Source of the DNA: Rhodococcus sp. OK519
Lineage (GTDB): Bacteria; Actinomycetota; Actinomycetes; Mycobacteriales; Mycobacteriaceae
Assembly (NCBI RefSeq): GCF_003051005.1
Contig: NZ_QAOW01000001.1
Span: 248,001 to 312,000 of the forward strand
Reading direction: 5' to 3'
DNA length: 64,000 nucleotides
Position 1 is the stretch's first letter. Each line of letters begins with the position of its first letter. Under the pieces are notes generated by a model that saw nothing but the letters and a program-made list of their open reading frames with translations, did no database searches and was not told the DNA's origin. A program made the translations under genes and the position numbers. Below, piece after piece: positions 61,186 through 64,000 of this stretch.

Positions 61186-61191
61186 AGGATA
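61186..61191 (-). promoter_or_regulatory. Probable -10 of a leaderless menB promoter
   Basis: On the minus strand TATCCT is followed by 7 nt and the menB GTG; no ribosome-binding site is seen. Confidence 0.5.
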
Positions 61192-61250
61192 TGCCCCGGC
61201 TGCCGGTGTGTCGGGGAGTGCCTCGCACCCGAACCGGCCCATCCCGGCGA

Positions 61251-61256
61251 TAACGT
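61251..61256 (+). promoter_or_regulatory. Probable -10 of a leaderless thioesterase-menC promoter
   Basis: TAACGT is followed by 6 nt and ATG 61263, facing the menB promoter across a short divergent spacer of about 60 nt. Confidence 0.45.
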
Positions 61257-61262
61257 GCAGGC

Positions 61263-61910
61263 ATGAGTGAGTCAGTGCAGTCCGGAGTGCGGTCCGGCGA
61301 CGACGTCCACGAGCACCACGGCGGATTCCCGGTATTCGTTCCGGTGAAGCCTGGTCCGAACTACGCGGAGTTCGTCGAGTCGTTCCGGAGGCTCCAGGAT
61401 CTCGCGGTGTCGACGCACCTGCCCGACGATGTTGCGCAGCAGGCCATCGAGCAGGCCGGAGCACTGGCCGACCTGCTCGATCGGTACCGGGTCCCGGAGG
61501 GCAAGTCTCCGGCCGGCTTCAACTCGCAGTTGCCCGGTCGTGGCAGTCTGCTGTTGCTGCCGTGGCAGTTCGACAAGGTCGATGCCGACGGCGTCCGTGC
61601 GCGCGGGGTGTTCCGGCTCTATCACCGCGGTGGCAACAGCGCCGCGCACGGCGGCACCATCGCGCTGTTGTTCGACGACATGCTCGGCATGATCGTCCAC
61701 GCGTCCGGCCATCCCATCGCCCGCACCGGGTACCTGCACGTCAACTACCGCAAGGTCACCCCCATCGAGACCGAACTGGTGGTGGAAGGGCGCGTCGACC
61801 GCGTCGAGGGCCGGAAGATTTTCTGCACGGCCGAGTTGCGGGACCTCGACGGCAACGTGCTCGCCGATTGCGAGGCGTTGATGGTTCAGCTGTTGCCGGG
61901 TCAGCCGTGA
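61263..61910 (+). CDS. PaaI-type hotdog thioesterase
   Basis: A 215-aa protein with a helical N-terminal region and a C-terminal hotdog domain (NSAAHGGTIALLFDDMLGMI is the active-site helix, with LHVNYRKVTPIETELVVEGR following). It overlaps menC by GTGA. Menaquinone synthesis needs hydrolysis of DHNA-CoA after MenB, and position suggests this could be that thioesterase; the proof is only contextual. Confidence 0.82.
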   Translation: MSESVQSGVRSGDDVHEHHGGFPVFVPVKPGPNYAEFVESFRRLQDLAVSTHLPDDVAQQAIEQAGALADLLDRYRVPEGKSPAGFNSQLPGRGSLLLLPWQFDKVDADGVRARGVFRLYHRGGNSAAHGGTIALLFDDMLGMIVHASGHPIARTGYLHVNYRKVTPIETELVVEGRVDRVEGRKIFCTAELRDLDGNVLADCEALMVQLLPGQP

Positions 61911-62932
61911 CTCTCCCGCCACTCGCCGACGTCCTGGCCGGGGCCCGAGTGGTGAGCCTGCCGATGCGGGTTCGCTTCCGCGGCATCACCACTCGCGAGG
62001 CGCTGCTGCTCGAGGGTCCGGCCGGGTGGGGCGAATTCGCGCCGTTCCCCGAGTACGACGACGCCGAGGCGGCGCACTGGCTACGCGCCGGTGTCGAGGC
62101 CGCGTGGGTCGGTCCGCCGACGCCGCTGCGGGACCGTGTGCCGATCAATGCGACGGTCCCGGCGATCGGGCCCGACCAGGTGCCCGACATCTTGGCCCGC
62201 TTCCCCGGCGCCCGCACCGCGAAGGTGAAGGTCGCCGAGAAGGGCCAGAGTCTCGCCGACGACGTCGCCCGGGTGAACGCCGTGCGCGAGGTCATTCCGA
62301 ACGTGCGGGTGGACGCCAACGGTGGCTGGTCCGTCGACGACGCCGTCGCGGCGCTCACCGCGCTGACCGCGGACGGCCCCCTCGAGTACGCCGAACAGCC
62401 GTGCGCGACGGTGCCCGAACTCGTCGAGGTCCGCCGCCGCCTGACAGCGGCGATGGACCGACTGGGTCGGCCGGGGGTGCCGATCGCGGCCGACGAGAGC
62501 ATCCGCCGTGCCGAGGACCCGCTGAAGGTGGTGCGCGCGGGCGGCGCCGACATCGCCGTGGTCAAGGTGCCACCGCTCGGCGGGATGCGACGACTGCTCG
62601 CGCTCGCCGACGAACTCGCCGGCCACGGCGTGCCCGTCGTGGTGTCCAGCGCACTCGACACCGCCGTCGGGATGGGCGCCGGACTCGCGGCGGCCGCGGC
62701 ACTGCCGAATCTGCAGCACGCGTGCGGACTCGGTACCGGGGGCCTGTTCGCCGCCGACGTCGCGCAGCCGCGGGAGATGTCGGGCGGCACGCTGGACGCC
62801 AGTCCCGTCACACCCGATCCGGATCGGCTCGCGACTCTCGCCGCATCGCCCGAGCGTGCCGACTGGTGGCTCGAAAGGCTGCGTCGTTGTCACCAAATGC
62901 TCGCGACCAGCGGCGATACCGACCTCGTATAG
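61907..62932 (+). CDS. menC: o-Succinylbenzoate synthase
   Basis: A 341-aa enolase-superfamily enzyme that dehydrates SHCHC to o-succinylbenzoate. Catalytic residues are visible: KVK in RTAKVKVAEKG, metal ligands Asp in RVDANGGWS, Glu in EYAEQP and Asp/Glu in IAADESIRR, and the second-acid/base Lys in AVVKVPPLGG. The GTG overlaps the thioesterase stop. It completes the set of menaquinone genes in this window (menA, menB, menC, menE). Confidence 0.95.
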   Translation: MTLPPLADVLAGARVVSLPMRVRFRGITTREALLLEGPAGWGEFAPFPEYDDAEAAHWLRAGVEAAWVGPPTPLRDRVPINATVPAIGPDQVPDILARFPGARTAKVKVAEKGQSLADDVARVNAVREVIPNVRVDANGGWSVDDAVAALTALTADGPLEYAEQPCATVPELVEVRRRLTAAMDRLGRPGVPIAADESIRRAEDPLKVVRAGGADIAVVKVPPLGGMRRLLALADELAGHGVPVVVSSALDTAVGMGAGLAAAAALPNLQHACGLGTGGLFAADVAQPREMSGGTLDASPVTPDPDRLATLAASPERADWWLERLRRCHQMLATSGDTDLV

Positions 62933-62933
62933 T
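62928..62933 (+). promoter_or_regulatory. Probable -10 hexamer of the DUF6918-type gene
   Basis: TATAGT matches the consensus -10 closely, overlaps the menC stop codon, and lies 44 nt before the GTG of the next gene. No clear -35. Confidence 0.45.
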
Positions 62934-62977
62934 CTCGTGCCCGGTCAGATACGGACCAGTCGATACGGAGGCAAGAA

Positions 62978-63424
62978 GTGGTTGCAGCACTGAACGACGC
63001 CCTGCTGGACGATGCACGGAAGCCCGCGGTCCTCGCGGACGTCAAGGCGCTCGTCGACGCGGAGGTCTCGGACAAGAAGGGTGCGTCCGGACTGGCGCTC
63101 AAGGGCGGCTACGGCGCCGTCAAGAAGGTCGGACCGTCGATCGTGTCGGACGCCATCGAGGGTCTGCTGCCGGCGTTCGTCGCGCGGCTCGAGCCGTTCT
63201 GGCAGGAATTCGCCGCGAGTGGTGAGGGCAGCTTCTCGGCGTTCCTGACCGCGCGCAGCGACGCCGCGGCCGACGCCCTGCTGGGTGTCACCGACGAGCG
63301 GATCGCGGGCTCCGACAAGGGCGCCATCAAGAAGGTCTACTCGTCTCTGCGCCCGTCGGCGAAGAAGCACGTGGTCGAGGCCCTTCCGCGCCTGGGCGAT
63401 CTGGTGCAGAAGCACGCGGGCTAG
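62978..63424 (+). CDS. DUF6918-type conserved protein
   Basis: A 148-aa soluble protein, mostly helical, starting VAALNDALLDDARKPAVLAD and containing GGYGAVKKVGPSIVSDAIEG and LPRLGDLVQKHAG. This layout is common in mycolate-containing actinobacteria under DUF6918; the role is unknown. GGAGG lies 8 nt before the GTG. A strong terminator follows the stop. Confidence 0.75.
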   Translation: MVAALNDALLDDARKPAVLADVKALVDAEVSDKKGASGLALKGGYGAVKKVGPSIVSDAIEGLLPAFVARLEPFWQEFAASGEGSFSAFLTARSDAAADALLGVTDERIAGSDKGAIKKVYSSLRPSAKKHVVEALPRLGDLVQKHAG

Positions 63425-63434
63425 TCGCACACAG

Positions 63435-63470
63435 CAGTGAGCCCGCCCGGTGTTCCGGGCGGGCTCACTG
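63435..63470. terminator. Bidirectional terminator
   Basis: A perfect 16-bp stem (63435-63450 with 63455-63470) around TGTT lies between two converging genes, 10 nt after the first stop codon and 14 nt from the second. Confidence 0.9.
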
Positions 63471-63484
63471 TCGTTCGGGGGCCG

Positions 63485-64000
63485 TCAGTACGCGGCGTGC
63501 CCGTGCCGCCAGTATCCGGTGAATGCGATGTCGCCCTTCGGCACGTGGCGGTCGTTCACGAGATGGCGGCGCACCCCGGTCGCGAGGTCGCTCTCGCCGG
63601 CGACGAACGTGTACGACGGGCCGTCCGGCAGATCGGCGGCCGTCACCGCCGCGAGCGCCAGTTCGCCGGGCTTCGCCGACGCATCGTCGCGCACCAGCCA
63701 CTGCACCTCGATGTTGTCGCTCACCGGGACGTCCTGCCGGTCGTCGGCGTGCGGGATCTCGATGTACGAGCGCACCTGCAGCGCGGGATCGACCGAGCGG
63801 AGGATGCCGACGATCGCGGGCAGCGCGCTCTCGTCGCCGACGAGCAGGTGCCAGCGGCCACCGGGGGTGGGGTTGTAGATCAGGCCCTCGTCGAGCAGTC
63901 CCAGTGGATCTCCGGGTGCACACGAATTCGCCCACGCCGACGCCGGACCGAGGTCGCCGTGCGACGCGAAGTCGATGTCGAGTTCCGGTCCGTCGCCGAA
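63485..64000 (-). CDS. Siderophore-interacting protein, C-terminal part (runs off the window)
   Basis: The last 171 aa of a SIP/ViuB-type flavin reductase; the start lies beyond position 64000. Visible parts are DIDFASHGDLGPASAWANS (FAD/NADPH module), LVGDESALPAIVGILRS, YTFVAGESDLATGVRRHL and GYWRHGHAAY at the end, a hallmark of the family. Such enzymes reduce ferric siderophores in the cytoplasm. The promoter and any iron box are outside the window. Confidence 0.92.
   Translation of the reverse strand, partial: FGDGPELDIDFASHGDLGPASAWANSCAPGDPLGLLDEGLIYNPTPGGRWHLLVGDESALPAIVGILRSVDPALQVRSYIEIPHADDRQDVPVSDNIEVQWLVRDDASAKPGELALAAVTAADLPDGPSYTFVAGESDLATGVRRHLVNDRHVPKGDIAFTGYWRHGHAAY

Noticed and set aside
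1-64000. tRNA, rRNA, riboswitch or transposase
   Set aside because: Looked for cloverleaf-like segments, known riboswitch-type leaders ahead of hem, cop and pit genes, and transposase motifs; none could be supported by eye. A covariance-model search would be needed to exclude them formally.

Overview
The window is GC-rich DNA with very strong G/C preference at third codon positions, GTG/TTG starts, many 4-nt stop/start overlaps and several probably leaderless genes. It comes from an actinobacterium. Gene order matches the Mycobacterium tuberculosis Rv0500-Rv0553 backbone (proC, small HTH gene, bS22, galE2-like gene, acyltransferase, SerB1-like hydrolase, hemACDB, hemL, ccs genes, menA, menE, pit, menB, menC). 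Unlike M. tuberculosis it has rex upstream of hemA and inserted accessory genes. A mycolate-containing member of the Mycobacteriales close to Rhodococcus is the best guess; the genus is inferred and not proven.

Layout. 0-6.4 kb: thioesterase, proC, a small excisionase-type HTH protein, the 33-aa ribosomal protein bS22, an epimerase, an acyltransferase, a HAD hydrolase and a glutaredoxin-like protein. 6.5-12.4 kb: rex-hemA-hemC-hemD-hemB, with a Rex-type operator in front. 12.4-17.5 kb: small membrane proteins (one behind a CRP-type site) running into a csoR-copZ-copA copper operon. 17.6-24 kb: exported proteins (lipoprotein, sugar dehydrogenase, Tat cyclase), an F420-type nitroreductase, a methyltransferase and an acyl-CoA oxidase. 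24.1-30.3 kb: hemL, a phosphatase and the complete System II cytochrome c maturation set (tlpA-ccdA-resB-ccsB), ended by a strong terminator. 30.4-39.6 kb: bldC, two tandem tiny paralogous ORFs without recognisable relatives, a Cds1-like cysteine desulfhydrase, an SDR, an LLM oxidoreductase, a second acyltransferase, a mini-pyrophosphatase and menA. 39.7-46.2 kb: a 1106-aa SARP/AfsR-type regulator, a DrrAB-type ABC exporter and two paralogous secreted proteins. 46.5-50.1 kb: menE, two DUF3349 paralogues, a membrane protein and pit. 50.5-56.2 kb: a complete branched-chain-amino-acid-type ABC importer with fused permeases. 56.3-64 kb: VOC protein, a hydrolase, an OafA/SGNH acyltransferase, menB, a thioesterase, menC, a DUF6918-type protein and the end of a siderophore-interacting protein.

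Functionally the backbone joins heme synthesis, cytochrome c assembly and menaquinone synthesis (menA, menE, menB, menC), the parts of the respiratory chain, with redox control by Rex at the head of the heme operon. Copper export sits between the heme blocks. The most interesting unexplained items are the two near-uncharged 65-67-aa paralogues at 31.4-31.9 kb, the SARP/DrrAB/secreted-pair block with its 11-bp-phased repeats and shared upstream element, a 48-bp palindrome at 36.3 kb, and several 15-bp tandem arrays between genes. No tRNA, rRNA, CRISPR array, insertion sequence or prophage was seen.
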